Shown here piece by piece: positions 1 through 7,486 of a stretch of DNA of 15,006 nucleotides (positions within the stretch are counted from its first letter, which is position 1; each line of letters opens with the position of its first letter). Below the pieces are notes generated by a model, which saw only the letters and a program-made list of their open reading frames with translations, was not told the origin of the DNA and made no database searches. A program made the translations under genes and the position numbers. Source of the stretch: JANRLJ01 sp034437895. Its GTDB lineage: Bacteria; Chloroflexota; Anaerolineae; Aggregatilineales; Phototrophicaceae. Location: positions 1-15,006 of the forward strand of contig DAOTTO010000254.1 in the NCBI GenBank assembly GCA_034437895.1, in the 5' to 3' direction.

Positions 1-2268
1 ATCGACCAACTCCGCCAGACTGATCCGGCGGATTTCGGCGCAACGCAAGAACAATTCGACTCGGAAATCACTATTCTTGAGGATGCGCCGATAGAGGAGT
101 TCGAGCAGTTTTACATGCAGCTCAATATGGCACCCCCCGGTGGTGGAGCTTTGGCGGTAGGGCTGCAATTGCAATCGTTGGGAGAAGTGGGCGAAACCGA
201 CACAGGCGATCCGGCGGTGTTAGTCGATTATGCACTGTGGGCGATAGAAAATTTCCCGGCGGAAAATTACGTACTCCTGATCTCTAATCATGGGGGCGGT
301 TGGACGAGTCTGGCGAATGACGAAGACAGCGGCGGCAGCCTCACGATGCCCGAAATAGACTCCGCGCTGGCGGAAATCACTTCCCAAGCTGGGATCGAAA
401 AATTTGACATGATCGCTTTCGATGCGTGTCTGATGGCGCAGCTTGAAGTCTTAGATATATTGTCGCCGTATGCCGAATATGCCGTTGCTGCTGAAGAAAC
501 CATCCCCGGCGCAGGCTATGATTACGTGACCGCGTTAGGGGCTTTGGTCGATAATCCGGCGATGACCGCGCCTGAATTCGGGCAGGTGATCGTCGATGGC
601 TATATGGATTATTACACCAACGTCGTCACGAATTATGAAGCGTTTGATCTGCATGTTTTTGATCTTGCCAGTGTCGCGTCGGTACAGGCTGCGCTGGAAG
701 TGTTCAGCAGCGCAGTACAAGCGAATCCTGCCGATAATCTGGAAGCCATCGGCAATGCCCGCAACAACGCTCAAATTTTTAGCGCTGACGATGCCGAGGC
801 AGCGGACTTTTTTTCGTCGGTTGATCTGGTCGATTTCATGACGGTGTTGATACAACTTACGCCAGATGGTGATGTGCAGGCTGCCGCACAAGGCGTGATT
901 GATGCCATCAGCAGTTTAGTCATCTATGGCGCTGCCAGCCCCGGCTTGCCCGGTGCGAATGGCGTAGCCATTTACTTCCCCGCGAATCCCAACACCTATG
1001 CGTTGGCGGATAACAACCAGAATTATCCCGATCAAATGGGTGGGATGATGGACTCCTGGTTGGCATTCTTAAGTACATTTCAAGGCGAAGCAGTCGAAAC
1101 GTACACGCCGGAAGGCTTGAATATCGCCATTAGCGACGTGCTGCCGGCGGATGATGTCGCCAGCATTTGGGATCCGCCTGTCGTCCTCTTCCAGACCGAT
1201 GGGCAGGGCATTGTCGATCTACAATTTTTTGCCGCGCTGCAACTTGAGGACGGTCAGCAGATCATTCTCGATCAATCGCCGCTGGAATTCACCTTCTTTA
1301 CGCCTGACGGTGAAGCCATTACCCAATTCCCGGAAGGGCCTTCGGATAATGAATTCACTTGGAACGTTGAAATGCCGCTGCTGACTGACGGACAAAATCA
1401 GGTCGAAGTGGTGCTGAATTCTGCCCCCGACGACCCCAATAGTTTCAGTGTGAAGGGCATTTATCGGGCGGCGGGCAGCGATGAAGAAATCAATGCCTAT
1501 CTTGTGATGGATGGGGAAACCTCCTCAGTCACCAGTGTTGTCGGGGTATCGGATGCTGGCGACGGCGGACAAGTGACCCGCGAAATTAGCGTTGACCGGG
1601 GCGATACGTTTGAGCCGCTGTGGAGTATTCTGGATGAAAATGGCGAGCTTTCATTTATCCGATCTGAGACGGTACTCACCTTCGGAGATGAACCTTTTAC
1701 GTATACGTTTGTTCCAGCGGCTTCTGGCACGTATGTCCTGACGATGTGGACGGAAGACATTGCAGGGAACATCGCGTTTGACAGCATCGATTTCAGCGTC
1801 GATAACACGGGGTTAGATGAAAATTATCGCGGCTTCAAGGATGTTGGGCTTGGGATCAATTTCTTGTTCCCCTGGTCATGGGCTGACCCTGATGTCACCC
1901 AAAACGAGGACGAGAGCTATACCTTAACCACCACCAATCCTGAAGGTAACATCAGCATCATCGTGAATGCTTATGAAGCCGAGTCGGTGGATGATATTTT
2001 GAATATCGCGCTTACCGGATTGGATGATTTCGGCGCGATTTATGACGAACCGCTTGTTGCCGAAATGGACTATGAGGGATACGTCGTCTACTACAGCTAT
2101 GACGGCGAAGATGGCCCCCATTTGGGCGGTCAGTTGATCGTCTATGTGCCGGAAAACGGCTTAGCCTATATCATTGATGTCGGTGCCAGCGAAGCTGCTT
2201 CTGAAGAAGCGGATTTTATCTTCCAGGATGTCGTTAATACACTGTTCTTCTTCCCGCCTGTGGAATAA
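1..2268 (+). CDS. Clostripain-like cysteine peptidase (family C11), 5'-partial
   Basis: The reading frame is open from base 1 to the TAA at 2266-2268 (755 codons visible), so the true start and any signal peptide lie upstream; the first in-frame ATG, at 115, is internal. The peptidase core occupies about codons 1-355. The catalytic His is in SNHGGGW (His codon 289-291) and the catalytic Cys is in FDACLM (Cys codon 427-429), the paired motifs of C11 peptidases, which cleave after basic residues. Next come beta-rich, Ig-like segments (about nt 1090-1815, including a stretch ending GTYVLTMWTEDIAGN) and a C-terminal domain (about nt 1830-2250) beginning GLGINFLFPWSW, which resembles the PsbP/DUF1795-like domains attached to bacterial extracellular proteins. 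The long accessory part suggests a secreted or surface protease, but no anchor is visible. The C11 assignment is firm; the C-terminal domain name is tentative. It converges on the flavodoxin gene. Confidence 0.9.
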   Translation: MDQLRQTDPADFGATQEQFDSEITILEDAPIEEFEQFYMQLNMAPPGGGALAVGLQLQSLGEVGETDTGDPAVLVDYALWAIENFPAENYVLLISNHGGGWTSLANDEDSGGSLTMPEIDSALAEITSQAGIEKFDMIAFDACLMAQLEVLDILSPYAEYAVAAEETIPGAGYDYVTALGALVDNPAMTAPEFGQVIVDGYMDYYTNVVTNYEAFDLHVFDLASVASVQAALEVFSSAVQANPADNLEAIGNARNNAQIFSADDAEAADFFSSVDLVDFMTVLIQLTPDGDVQAAAQGVIDAISSLVIYGAASPGLPGANGVAIYFPANPNTYALADNNQNYPDQMGGMMDSWLAFLSTFQGEAVETYTPEGLNIAISDVLPADDVASIWDPPVVLFQTDGQGIVDLQFFAALQLEDGQQIILDQSPLEFTFFTPDGEAITQFPEGPSDNEFTWNVEMPLLTDGQNQVEVVLNSAPDDPNSFSVKGIYRAAGSDEEINAYLVMDGETSSVTSVVGVSDAGDGGQVTREISVDRGDTFEPLWSILDENGELSFIRSETVLTFGDEPFTYTFVPAASGTYVLTMWTEDIAGNIAFDSIDFSVDNTGLDENYRGFKDVGLGINFLFPWSWADPDVTQNEDESYTLTTTNPEGNISIIVNAYEAESVDDILNIALTGLDDFGAIYDEPLVAEMDYEGYVVYYSYDGEDGPHLGGQLIVYVPENGLAYIIDVGASEAASEEADFIFQDVVNTLFFFPPVE

Positions 2269-2285
2269 TTCTGCTTGATTAGTCA

Positions 2286-2310
2286 GGGGCGCATCATCAT
2301 GGTGCGCCCC
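2286..2310. terminator. Hairpin between convergent genes, likely terminator
   Basis: GGGGCGCA and TGCGCCCC form a perfect 8-bp stem around a 9-nt loop, 17 nt after the peptidase stop. A T-run (2326-2330) follows only after a 15-nt spacer, so it is not a canonical rho-independent terminator on the + strand. On the minus strand no T-run follows. Its position between two convergent stops supports a bidirectional terminator or a short palindromic repeat. Confidence 0.5.
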
Positions 2311-2328
2311 GCCTCAACATTATAATTT

Positions 2329-2850
2329 TTATACTTTGACTGGCACGAAATCTGGCACAAGCGACTCTGCCCAATCCTCAATTGCATCCCAATTACGCCA
2401 ATCGCCGCCCGACATTGGGGGTTCTTTGGCGAAACGTAAGAAGAACCGCATGGGCTGCTCCAATTTGGTGCGATCAACTTTCCCCGCGAAAAATCCTGTG
2501 CGGAGGGGTTGATGAATCGCGCAGAGTGGATTGAGATAGGTTTCCACGATTTTGCGATTTTCTAGGGTATCTTCGCTCAAGGTAGCGCAGACCACAAAAT
2601 AAGCGGATGGAATGTTGTCGAGGGTGGCCTTAAACTGCTTCACGAATTTGACCGCTTCCGGCAGCGGCTTTCCAACACGGATGGCGCTGCCGATGATCGC
2701 GCCGTTATACTGGCGGATGTCGCTTATGTCTTGGATACTGCGAATATCAACTTCCGCGCCTGCTTCATGCAGTACTTTGCCAATATAGTTGGCAACTTCT
2801 TGGGTTGATCCAGCGCGAGTGGCATAGGTTACAAGTATTCGATGGTTCAT
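2329..2850 (-). CDS. Flavodoxin-domain protein, HemG-like family
   Basis: A 173-residue protein starting at ATG 2850, preceded by GGAGGG (2856-2861) at a good distance. The N-terminus ILVTYATRAGSTQEVA (residues 5-20) is the FMN phosphate-binding loop after the first beta strand of flavodoxins. GAIIGSAIRVGKPLPEAVKF (about 50-69) and the C-terminal GGDWRNWDAIEDWA (148-161) match the layout of the Flavodoxin_5 family, which includes E. coli HemG (menaquinone-dependent protoporphyrinogen oxidase, 181 aa). The length fits. Expected role: soluble or membrane-associated FMN electron carrier/oxidoreductase. No heme gene is nearby, so a specific protoporphyrinogen oxidase role is not shown; many homologues of this group are simply flavodoxins. 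The gene stands alone and a CRP/FNR-type site lies about 95 bp upstream. Confidence 0.85.
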   Translation of the reverse strand: MNHRILVTYATRAGSTQEVANYIGKVLHEAGAEVDIRSIQDISDIRQYNGAIIGSAIRVGKPLPEAVKFVKQFKATLDNIPSAYFVVCATLSEDTLENRKIVETYLNPLCAIHQPLRTGFFAGKVDRTKLEQPMRFFLRFAKEPPMSGGDWRNWDAIEDWAESLVPDFVPVKV

Positions 2851-2937
2851 AATTTCCCTCCAAATAACGCTGCTTATATGCGTTCACTATTCTTTTAAAG
2901 CGTACAATATTTAGACGCAATAAAGCTCCTTGCTTTT

Positions 2938-2953
2938 CGTGACATTTATCACA
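2938..2953 (-). promoter_or_regulatory. CRP/FNR-type operator upstream of flavodoxin gene
   Basis: Read on the minus strand the site is TGTGATAAATGTCACG, i.e. TGTGA-N6-TCACG: the CRP consensus TGTGA-N6-TCACA with one mismatch. A candidate -10 hexamer TCTAAA (2910-2915, minus strand) would place a start site near 2903, with the palindrome centred about 42 bp upstream. This is the class II activator position typical of CRP/FNR proteins, which replaces a poor -35. The promoter geometry is inference; the palindrome is directly visible. Confidence 0.55.
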
Positions 2954-2981
2954 ATAGGATTTGTAGGGCTGACTTTGTATT

Positions 2982-3116
2982 AGGACTTTCGCTCACGCAT
3001 TTACCCCACCCCTAAATCCCCTCCCCATTGCATGGAGAGGGGACTTCAAGATGCGTTTTTCTCCCCCTCTCCAAGTATTGGAGAGGTGGCCGGGGGGTGA
3101 GGTAAGCGAAAGTCCT
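2982..3116. repeat. Nested palindromic intergenic repeat
   Basis: The outer 12-bp arms AGGACTTTCGCT (2982-2993) and AGCGAAAGTCCT (3105-3116) are perfect inverse complements. Inside lie two separate hairpins. One at 3018-3042 has 11-bp arms, one mismatch and loop TGC. The other at 3066-3086 has a perfect 9-bp stem, CCTCTCCAA/TTGGAGAGG, with loop GTA. Both halves read outside-in as AGGACTTTCGCT, then a TACCxCACCCC block, then a C-rich block with its hairpin, so the element looks like two diverged copies in inverted orientation. It has no coding capacity. It resembles dispersed C-rich palindromic (REP/MITE-like) elements; copy number elsewhere cannot be seen here. It fills the gap between the flavodoxin promoter region and the 3' end of the histidine kinase. 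Confidence 0.75.
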
Positions 3117-3166
3117 GTGTATGAGGAAATCGGAGGCAAAAATAAATTCTTGCGTTTAAAGACGAT

Positions 3167-4834
3167 TTAATTTTGCTGAAGTGGCAGATGGATGCGGAAG
3201 ATACTGCCTTTTCCAAGTGTACTTTCAACTTCGATATTTCCATGATGCGTTTCGATAATCCGCTGTGCGATGCCTAAACCCAGTCCCATGCCGCCTTGAT
3301 CGGAGTTGCGGGTTGGATCTGCACGATAAAATAATTCAAAGATATGGGGTAGATCATCTGGTGGAATACCCATTCCTGTATCTTCGACTTCGATAACGGC
3401 TTCTGTTTTGCCTTCATGCGCTTGTGTCAATGTACGGATGGTTACGCCGCCTTCCTTGGTATAATTAAGGGCATTGATGATGAGTTGGCGGACAGCACGG
3501 GGAATCTCATCACTTTCCATCGGCACGAGCGGCAGCGCTGAATCGGGTAAAAATTCGAGCGTAAGTGCTTTGCTCGCTGCAAAAGGCTCATAATCTGCCA
3601 GAATTTCGTTAACGATAGTATTTAAATCTCCAGGGGTGAGGACAAAATGGGTGTTCCCAACTCGTTCCAACCGTGAAAGATTCAGCAGATTATCCACCAG
3701 CTTAATCAAATGTTCGGTGTAGGTGTCGATCATCTCAACATGATGAATGCGGCGTTCTTCGCTGGTGGTTCTTTTAAGTAAATAAATACTGCTTCGCATA
3801 ATGCTTAAGGGTGTTCTTAGATCGTGCGAGGCATCGTTGATAAAACGACGCATCAGAGTCACTTTTTCTTGTTCCAGCGCCAAAGCCAAGCGGTTCTGCT
3901 CCGCGAGATGGCGCTCTGTGAGGTCATGCACGGTGGCGACATGGATTTTATGTTCCGTTTGGGCGTAAGACCGAGCGCGGACTTGTACTTGGACGACTGA
4001 ACCATCTTTGCGGAGGCCTGAAAATTCTTCAACATCAAGCTGCTCACAGTCTATATTTTGCGTGATAACTGCATGATGCTGCGGGGGCGCGAGATCGGTA
4101 AGCTGCTTACCCTTAATTTCATCTCGTGAATAGCCAAATAGCTGTTGGTGAGCGGGGTTAATATCTTGGAAAATGCCATTTTCGTAAATGGCAATCGGTT
4201 CAGAAATCGTCTCGAACAGCATTCGATAGCGTTCTTCACTCTGAGCTAAACTGGCCTGACGATCTCTTTCAAGCAATATACGATGCCGCGCCACAATGAT
4301 GATGACGGCTGACAGCAAAAATATGAAGATTATGGGCATATCTTCGAAGGCGAAGAACGGCACCATCGACGGCAGCACAAGCAGCACAACGATATGAGCC
4401 GCACTCACCAATAGTGTGCCACGCAGCGAGAGAAACGCAGAAGCACAGAAGATCGGTAAAATCAGATAATACAGCAAATAGTAACCGCTTACTTCAGCAT
4501 ACAAGATGGCTTGCCCAATGACTAAACCAGAAAAGGTAATAATGAGCAGCCATGCGCCCGTCCTATATTTTCCTTCTCGCCCAAGCGCATAAGTGATGAC
4601 CCACAGCAGCACCATCACGCCAACCGTCAAAAACTCATCAACAGTGAAAGCATATTTCAGGAGTAACGCAGGCAGGAAATAAGTCGTAATGGCAGTAAGC
4701 ATCAATAGGAGGGTGACGTTAGAGAGCAGCCGTGAGTGTCGGCGCTGCTCGATAAGATTCACGTTAGCCAGTGGCTCGGTTAGTTGTTTCCAGAGCGTGC
4801 TTATTTTTCTTAACGAAGCCTGTAGATAGATCAT
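3167..4834 (-). CDS. Membrane PAS sensor histidine kinase
   Basis: A 555-residue sensor kinase starting at ATG 4834 with GGAG (4844-4847) 9 nt upstream. Residues about 38-182 form several hydrophobic segments (an uncharacterised 5-6 helix membrane sensor). A PAS domain follows at about 200-310 (EERYRMLFETISEPIAIYEN ... HDLTER), then a coiled linker. The dimerisation/phosphoacceptor H-box is FINDASHDLRTPLS with His337. The ATPase domain has the N-box (Asn454 in LIINALNYT), G1 EDTGMGI (Asp485), the F-box IFELFYR and G2 GGMGLGLGI (514-522), so all catalytic elements are intact. It would autophosphorylate and pass phosphate to a response regulator, but none is adjacent, making it an orphan kinase. 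The domain plan is shared with the kinase at 11393-13099, which suggests paralogy. The signal is unknown. Confidence 0.92.
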   Translation of the reverse strand: MIYLQASLRKISTLWKQLTEPLANVNLIEQRRHSRLLSNVTLLLMLTAITTYFLPALLLKYAFTVDEFLTVGVMVLLWVITYALGREGKYRTGAWLLIITFSGLVIGQAILYAEVSGYYLLYYLILPIFCASAFLSLRGTLLVSAAHIVVLLVLPSMVPFFAFEDMPIIFIFLLSAVIIIVARHRILLERDRQASLAQSEERYRMLFETISEPIAIYENGIFQDINPAHQQLFGYSRDEIKGKQLTDLAPPQHHAVITQNIDCEQLDVEEFSGLRKDGSVVQVQVRARSYAQTEHKIHVATVHDLTERHLAEQNRLALALEQEKVTLMRRFINDASHDLRTPLSIMRSSIYLLKRTTSEERRIHHVEMIDTYTEHLIKLVDNLLNLSRLERVGNTHFVLTPGDLNTIVNEILADYEPFAASKALTLEFLPDSALPLVPMESDEIPRAVRQLIINALNYTKEGGVTIRTLTQAHEGKTEAVIEVEDTGMGIPPDDLPHIFELFYRADPTRNSDQGGMGLGLGIAQRIIETHHGNIEVESTLGKGSIFRIHLPLQQN

Positions 4835-5006
4835 GGGTAGTTACTCCGTAAGATAATTTTAATAAATTAACTTTATATTTACTTTATTTTAATTATATAA
4901 TAATAACCCACGCTTGAATAGAGGCCAAATCCTCAATTTTGCTATTTTTGGGGTACATGATCTTAATTCTATGGAGATTTGTAACAGGAAGAAAAAGTGC
5001 AGATTA

Positions 5007-5044
5007 GAGGATGGCGGCATTAGGGGCGTTATTTAGCCATCCTC
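5007..5044 (-). terminator. Hairpin downstream of the FAD oxidoreductase gene
   Basis: GAGGATGGC (5007-5015) and GCCATCCTC (5036-5044) form a perfect 9-bp stem with a 20-nt loop, beginning 15 nt after the stop of the minus-strand FAD gene. A minus-strand T-run (complement of 4992-4996) follows about 10 nt later, so it is an imperfect rho-independent terminator candidate. The rest of 4835-5059 is AT-rich (4855-4905 almost pure A/T) and probably carries the kinase promoter; a TATAAT lies at 4892-4897 on the minus strand but has no convincing -35 partner. Confidence 0.4.
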
Positions 5045-5059
5045 CTGATAAACGAGGAT

Positions 5060-6385
5060 TTAACCGCGACCAAATTTCGGGACAGGAAACGGAAGTTGGG
5101 CTTCGATGCGCCGCCGCAGATCACGCATTCCGCCGCGCATGACGGCCTGCGCCGCCACTGCTGGCATCATCACCATCATGACATCGGCTGGAAGTTGGTG
5201 GGTGATAAACCGCCCCATCAATTGATGCAGCTTGGGGTCTTCCATCACCCAGCGCATGAGGGTGTCCTGCGCCCAAACGGGGATGTCTCTTCGATTATAA
5301 ATGCTCTCATTTACGCGAGCGAGCAGCGCCTTATACACGGCGTAGGTTTTAATCCGGGCGGTTTCGTCATACCATGCGACGGCTTCAGGCCATGTCATCT
5401 CGCCTGTTTGCCAATAGCGAATTGCCCAAGCCAGTGCCTTAGCTGTAAAAACAGCGTTATAAATGCCTTGCCCATCAAGCGGGTCTTTTTGATGATAGGC
5501 ATCGCCAACCAGCGCCCAACCGTGTCCGCCTGCTTCTCGATAGCAGTTGCCGATTTTTTTCATGCCGCGCACAGTTGTCACACGTTCCGCGCCGTGCATC
5601 CGTTGGGCAATATGCGGATTTTTGGCGAGCATCTCCAGATAGTAGGCTTCAGCTTGCCCTGCGTCGGGGTCAACAACGCCCGCTTGCCCTTCAATACACA
5701 CCGCTGTCGTACCATCGGCGCTGTCCATCACCAGATAGCCATAGCCATAAGCGCCTTCATACGCGGTTGAGGTCGCTTCACCGCTTGAATCAAAAGGCTC
5801 GACATTCTTCCAATAAGCATAATAGAGGGTTGTTGGCTGATTGACAGATTCATCGGATGTCTTTGCGCCTACTTTACGCGCTACCATGCTAAAGCGCCCA
5901 TCCGCGCCGACCACGAGCGCCGCCGTGATGGTATGTTCCTTGCCCGACTCATCTTTACCGATGATGCCGCGCACCGTATCGCCTTCCCACAGTAAATCCG
6001 TGACCGAAAAATTTTGCCAACCTGTGACGCTAGGATAGTGCAGCGCGGTGTCCCACAAAGCCGCATCAAAACGCGCCCGATCAATCGCATAACCATAATC
6101 ACGCCCGTTACTTTCCGGGATTGTTACGCTGGTGCTGATCGCCGCCGAGACAATATTCATCCGGCGAATCTTGGGCGTGTTACGCGCATAGGCATTTTCA
6201 TCCGCGCCGATTTCGTCGAGCAGTTTCATCGTGGAAGCATAGATAATGGGCGACGATGCGGCGGGTAAACTCGGTAAAGAGGAGCGTTCCAGCAGCAGCA
6301 CGCGCAATTTTTGTTTGCCCAACCGAGCCGCCAATGTTGACCCTGCCGGACGACCTCCGATGACAATCACATCATAATCATTCAC
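5060..6385 (-). CDS. FAD-dependent oxidoreductase (PHBH-fold monooxygenase/reductase-like)
   Basis: A 441-residue protein with a GTG start (6383-6385) supported by GGGGAG at 6395-6400. Three FAD-binding signatures of the p-hydroxybenzoate hydroxylase fold are present. The N-terminal Rossmann motif is VIVIGGRPAGSTLAARL (residues 6-22), with Arg replacing the usual residue before PAG and an acidic ending LLLER (30-34). The DG motif is VVGADGRFSMVAR (158-170). The GD motif is ALVGDAYHQKDPLDGQG (291-307), followed by a helix. This fold covers class A flavin monooxygenases, FAD halogenases and geranylgeranyl-reductase-like enzymes; the substrate cannot be told from sequence. The C-terminus (about 370-441) is helical and not recognised. 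It is divergent from the VOC gene, which could link the two in oxidative metabolism of an aromatic or unsaturated compound, but that is inference. Confidence 0.85.
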   Translation of the reverse strand: MNDYDVIVIGGRPAGSTLAARLGKQKLRVLLLERSSLPSLPAASSPIIYASTMKLLDEIGADENAYARNTPKIRRMNIVSAAISTSVTIPESNGRDYGYAIDRARFDAALWDTALHYPSVTGWQNFSVTDLLWEGDTVRGIIGKDESGKEHTITAALVVGADGRFSMVARKVGAKTSDESVNQPTTLYYAYWKNVEPFDSSGEATSTAYEGAYGYGYLVMDSADGTTAVCIEGQAGVVDPDAGQAEAYYLEMLAKNPHIAQRMHGAERVTTVRGMKKIGNCYREAGGHGWALVGDAYHQKDPLDGQGIYNAVFTAKALAWAIRYWQTGEMTWPEAVAWYDETARIKTYAVYKALLARVNESIYNRRDIPVWAQDTLMRWVMEDPKLHQLMGRFITHQLPADVMMVMMPAVAAQAVMRGGMRDLRRRIEAQLPFPVPKFGRG

Positions 6386-6497
6386 AGTAAATCACTCCCC
6401 AATACTATAGACATACCCATTTTGTTTATCACGTTTAATTTACATCAAATCTTGATCGTTTAAATGTAACACATTCACCTTAAAATTCAGATGAGTC

Positions 6498-6515
6498 TTG
6501 TGATAAAAATCACAA
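6498..6515. promoter_or_regulatory. Perfect CRP/FNR-type palindrome in divergent promoter region
   Basis: TTGTGATAAAAATCACAA is a TGTGA-N6-TCACA site with both consensus half-sites intact plus one more paired base on each side. It lies in the 256-bp gap between the divergent FAD oxidoreductase (start 6385) and VOC (start 6642) genes, about 120-135 bp from either start codon. It shares TTGTGATAAA with the site at 2938-2953. Such sites bind CRP/FNR-superfamily regulators. Which promoter it controls cannot be decided from sequence; no strong -10/-35 pair is visible on either side. Confidence 0.65.
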
Positions 6516-6550
6516 CAGATAGACAGTGTAAGAAAAGCATCAAAAATCTT

Positions 6551-6575
6551 GGGCAGGCCGTAAACCTGCCCTTTT
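6551..6575 (+). terminator. Terminator-like hairpin in the VOC gene leader
   Basis: GGGCAGG (6551-6557) and CCTGCCC (6565-6571) form a perfect 7-bp GC-rich stem with loop CCGTAAA, followed directly by TTTTCGTTT. This is a good rho-independent terminator on the + strand. It lies 67 nt upstream of the VOC start codon and has no gene before it on that strand. It may be a leader attenuator, the 3' end of a small RNA starting near the palindrome at 6498-6515, or a barrier between transcripts. On the minus strand an AGATTTTT run follows the same stem, so it could act both ways. Confidence 0.6.
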
Positions 6576-6641
6576 CGTTTGCGTCTAATCAAGAGTTAAG
6601 GTCGCCCTCTGTATTTTGGTTTGATAAAAAGGATACTCACG

Positions 6642-7466
6642 ATGTACTGGCCTCTCAGCACCGTTTACCTCAATGTCGTACATTTGCGGCAGTCGGTGGC
6701 GTTTTATCAGCAAGTCATCGGCCTCCAAACCCTGCAAGAAAGTGACGGCAGCGTCACGATGGGCGTGGCGGATGCGCCCCTCCTCCATTTAACAGAACAG
6801 CCCAACGGTGAACACAGCCAAGGCGGCACTGGGCTGTATCATTTTGCGATTCTGCTGCCTTCACGTCTGGAATTGGCGAAAGTCCTCAAGCATTTCGCGG
6901 AAGCCCGCACCCCGCTTCAAGGGCTTTCCGATCATTTTGTGAGCGAGGCGATTTATCTAGCTGACCCCGAGGGCAACGGCATTGAGATTTATGCGGATCG
7001 TCCGCGCAGCGCATGGGAATTCCCCGGCGGCAAGCTCAATATGGGGACGGTTGCGATGGATGTGGACGACGTACTTGGGGAATTAGATGGGCAGGATGGA
7101 ACGTGGAACGGGCTTCCGGTTGGGACGATCATGGGGCATGTGCATCTGCATGTGTATGATCTCGCCGCCACAAAAGTCTTTTACGGCGACCTGATGGGGT
7201 TTGATACGATGGTCAACTTCGGCAGTGTAGCGCTGTTTATGTCCGCGCAGGGCTATCATCACCATTTCGGGTTGAATACGTGGAAGCGCGGCAAGCCGTC
7301 ACAAATCGCGCCGGACACGCTCGGCCTGCGCTGGTATACGCTTGACCTTGGCGAAAAGAAACAAGAAGTCCTCGCCCGATTAGAGGCAGCACACATCCCA
7401 CTCGAACAGCGCAACGATGGCATTCTCATCCGTGACCCGGCGCAAAACGGCATTTTGCTCGTGTAG
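6642..7466 (+). CDS. Two-domain VOC-family protein (extradiol dioxygenase/glyoxalase fold)
   Basis: Start taken at ATG 6642 (274 aa) because AAGGA (6629-6633) lies 8 nt upstream and the protein then begins just before the first VOC strand; a TTG at 6621 would add 7 residues with no ribosome site. Two tandem beta-alpha-beta-beta-beta modules are seen. Module 1 (about 5-120) has VYLNVVHLRQSVAFYQQVIG, His67 in GLYHFAI and Glu115 in DPEGNGIEIY. Module 2 (about 163-274) has GHVHLHVYDLAATKVFY with His166/His168, HHHFGLNTW and a final DPAQNGILLV. His and Glu at these points are the usual metal ligands of the fold. Length and motifs fit the CatE/YfiE-like group annotated as catechol-2,3-dioxygenase in Bacillus. 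In module 1 the first His ligand position reads STVYLNV, so that site may be altered. In module 2 the Glu position is replaced (NGILLV), a common state in such duplicated proteins. The substrate is not established. Confidence 0.85.
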   Translation: MYWPLSTVYLNVVHLRQSVAFYQQVIGLQTLQESDGSVTMGVADAPLLHLTEQPNGEHSQGGTGLYHFAILLPSRLELAKVLKHFAEARTPLQGLSDHFVSEAIYLADPEGNGIEIYADRPRSAWEFPGGKLNMGTVAMDVDDVLGELDGQDGTWNGLPVGTIMGHVHLHVYDLAATKVFYGDLMGFDTMVNFGSVALFMSAQGYHHHFGLNTWKRGKPSQIAPDTLGLRWYTLDLGEKKQEVLARLEAAHIPLEQRNDGILIRDPAQNGILLV

Positions 7467-7486
7467 AACGCGGCTAGGAATAAATC

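Noticed and set aside
4892..4920. TATAAT on the minus strand as the -10 of the first kinase promoter
   Set aside because: No acceptable -35 at 16-18 bp, and the surrounding DNA is so AT-rich that a chance match is likely.
5096..5770. A 224-codon open frame on the + strand antisense to the FAD gene
   Set aside because: Its translation is Cys/His-rich with no recognisable domain, and it mirrors an intact flavoprotein; it is a shadow frame.
6621..6641. TTG at 6621 as the VOC start
   Set aside because: ATG 6642 has AAGGA at the right distance and the TTG has none; that AAGGA would lie inside the coding region if TTG were used.
6491..6745. An 84-codon open frame starting inside the CRP-type palindrome region
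   Set aside because: No ribosome site; it crosses the terminator hairpin and overlaps the VOC gene out of frame.
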